This document shows positions 5,705 through 6,479 of a stretch of 6,479 nucleotides of DNA, piece after piece; within the stretch, counting starts at the first letter, position 1, and each line of letters begins with the position of its first letter. The stretch is from Clostridia bacterium. Its GTDB lineage: Bacteria; Bacillota; Clostridia; Lachnospirales; Anaerotignaceae. A program made the translations under genes and the position numbers. Location: positions 1 to 6,479 of the forward strand of contig CAAEMG010000061.1 of the NCBI GenBank assembly GCA_900757025.1. The letters run 5' to 3'. The notes under the pieces are model-generated. The model did not search any database, was not told the DNA's origin, and saw only the letters and a list, made by a program, of their open reading frames with translations.

Positions 5705-5805
5705 AGAGATGTTTCGACTACGCCTACGGCTCCGCTCAACATGACAAAAACTTGAATTGTTTGTCATTCTGAGCGAAACGCAGTGGAGTCGAAGAATCTC
5801 ATAAA
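5705..5805. repeat. 101-bp inverted-pair repeat, copy A
   Basis: Two units face each other: left arm 5706-5746 (inverted) and right arm 5762-5800 (direct), with a 15-base spacer. The whole folds as one long hairpin: GAGAT/ATCTC, TTCGACT/AGTCGAA, CGCTCA/TGAGCG and ATGACAAA/TTTGTCAT, separated by small internal loops and a larger central bubble. It differs from copy B (6309-6409) at only 5711 (G/A) and 5802 (T/C). The layout is like paired REP elements (BIMEs), but no RAYT transposase is in the window. Confidence 0.9.
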
Positions 5806-5834
5806 TGTAGACAAATACTTCTAATAATGAAAAT

Positions 5835-5863
5835 TTTACTTGACACAATTATTTATTTATAAC
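5835..5863 (+). promoter_or_regulatory. weak candidate promoter of the GIY-YIG gene
   Basis: TTTACT (5835-5840), 17 bases, TATAAC (5858-5863). A perfect TTGACA at 5840-5845 overlaps it but has no -10 box at usual spacing. Transcription would start near 5870, only a few bases before the ribosome site at 5876-5882. Confidence 0.35.
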
Positions 5864-5891
5864 ACACTGTAATAAAAAGGAGTGCGTTAAT

Positions 5892-6188
5892 ATGACATAT
5901 TATGTTTATATTCTTACATCGCAAAATAATAAGGTTATGTATGTTGGTGTTACAAATAATATAAAACGCCGATTGTATGAACATAGAAATGGCATTTTGA
6001 AAGGCTTTACCAAAGAATATAATGTGCATAAACTTGTATATCTTGAGCAGTTTCCATATTCAATAAATGCTATAGAGCGAGAAAAACAGATTAAAGGCTG
6101 GAAACGAGAGAAGAAAAATAAACTTGTTGAAACGCAAAATCCAATGTGGGAAGATTTAGGGATGAAGTGGGAATTGGTAGGAAAATAA
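5892..6188 (+). CDS. GIY-YIG nuclease superfamily protein (COG2827 / UPF0213 type)
   Basis: A complete 98-residue single-domain protein, the usual length for this family. TYYVYILTSQNNKVMYVGVT (2-21) holds the GIY-YIG core: VYI (5-7) and YVG (17-19). NNIKRRLYEH (22-31) supplies the conserved arginines and tyrosine. AIEREKQIKGWKREKK (60-75) supplies the conserved glutamate that normally binds the metal, then the IKGW tail typical of the family. GIY-YIG domains cut DNA in UvrC, homing endonucleases and some transposases; for this small stand-alone group the cellular role is uncertain. The ATG has AAAGGAG (5876-5882) nine bases upstream. Downstream there is an A/T-rich run (6189-6225) and a small AAGCC-GTT-GGCTT hairpin (6269-6281), but no clear terminator. 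The gene is bracketed by 101-bp direct copies of the repeat at 5705 and 6309. Confidence 0.93.
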   Translation: MTYYVYILTSQNNKVMYVGVTNNIKRRLYEHRNGILKGFTKEYNVHKLVYLEQFPYSINAIEREKQIKGWKREKKNKLVETQNPMWEDLGMKWELVGK

Positions 6189-6225
6189 GCGAAAAAATTT
6201 TTTTATTTTTATAATTTCTATTTTT

Positions 6226-6253
6226 TGTCACATTGAGCGAAGTCGAAGGATAT
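6226..6253 (+). repeat. short repeat unit, decayed
   Basis: Starts TGTCACATTGAGCG, then AAGTCGAAGGATATT. It keeps the GAGCG...GTCGAA core but lacks the interior ACGCAGTGG block, and its outer bases no longer pair well. It begins 37 bases after the GIY-YIG stop codon. Confidence 0.65.
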
Positions 6254-6308
6254 TATAAACCAAGACGAAAGCCGTTGGCTTACATTTTTCTGATGTTTAC
6301 CAAAGAAA

Positions 6309-6409
6309 AGAGATATTTCGACTACGCCTACGGCTCCGCTCAACATGACAAAAACTTGAATTGTTTGTCATTCTGAGCGAAACGCAGTGGAGTCGAAGAA
6401 TCTCACAAA
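6309..6409. repeat. 101-bp inverted-pair repeat, copy B
   Basis: Same structure and orientation as copy A, 604 bases to the right. Left arm 6310-6350, right arm 6366-6404; 99 of 101 positions are identical. Beyond it, 6410-6479 is A/T-rich and I see no gene or site there. The gene after it lies outside the window. Confidence 0.9.
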
Positions 6410-6479
6410 CCCATAAGAAAGCCATGAATAATACTATTTTTTTACTAAAAAAACAATTCGATTTCATCATAAATAATTA

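Noticed and set aside
5840..5845. Perfect TTGACA before the GIY-YIG gene
   Set aside because: At 15-19 bases downstream there is no acceptable -10 box; TATAAC is only 12 bases away. An overlapping TTTACT with 17-base spacing was listed instead, at low confidence.
5555..5848. 97-codon minus-strand frame containing LRMTN and CHVERSRR stretches
   Set aside because: These peptides are what the palindromic repeats give when translated; such spurious proteins are common in databases. The frame covers copy A and the variant repeat.
5517..6409. CRISPR array
   Set aside because: The repeats are of unequal length, in both orientations and irregularly spaced, and no cas gene is present.
5705..6409. 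Insertion sequence with the 101-bp copies as terminal repeats
   Set aside because: The copies are direct rather than inverted, no DDE or Y1 transposase is present, and no target-site duplication can be seen with confidence. It is kept only as a cassette hypothesis.

Overview
The window looks like chromosomal DNA from a low-GC Gram-positive anaerobe, most likely class Clostridia (Bacillota). The supports are strong AGGAGG-type ribosome sites before every gene, a TTG start, A/T-rich intergenic DNA, tRNA genes of Bacillus/Clostridium type, and a secreted 'stalk-domain' (copper-amine-oxidase-N-like) surface protein. Genus cannot be fixed from the sequence alone.

Layout. Bases 1-261 hold the end of a tRNA cluster on the + strand: Asp (lacking its first two bases), Val and elongator Met. 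A bidirectional terminator (287-316) separates it from two convergent minus-strand genes (1331-318). These are a phage tail-fibre-like protein starting at TTG and a small protein whose ATG follows the first gene's stop codon directly. The pair looks like an orphan prophage or tailocin fragment. Next comes purK (1544-2707), a purine biosynthesis gene with its own promoter and terminator and no purE beside it. The largest gene (3200-5386) encodes a 728-residue exported surface protein. It has three related Ig-like modules, a C-terminal stalk domain and strongly optimised codon use. Two tandem promoter candidates, a structured leader and a UUCG terminator suggest one of the most highly expressed proteins of the cell, such as an S-layer or major wall protein. 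The last kilobase carries interspersed palindromic repeats around a complete small GIY-YIG nuclease gene (5892-6188).

The genes do not form one pathway; each transcription unit is closed by its own terminator. The most interesting features are in the right half. One is the repeat family whose outer hairpin bases change in compensating pairs. Another is the pair of 101-bp direct copies (99/101 identical) bracketing the GIY-YIG gene. The third is the layered regulatory leader of the surface-protein gene. A nuclease-repeat partnership is a hypothesis only; no established undescribed system is proven here.
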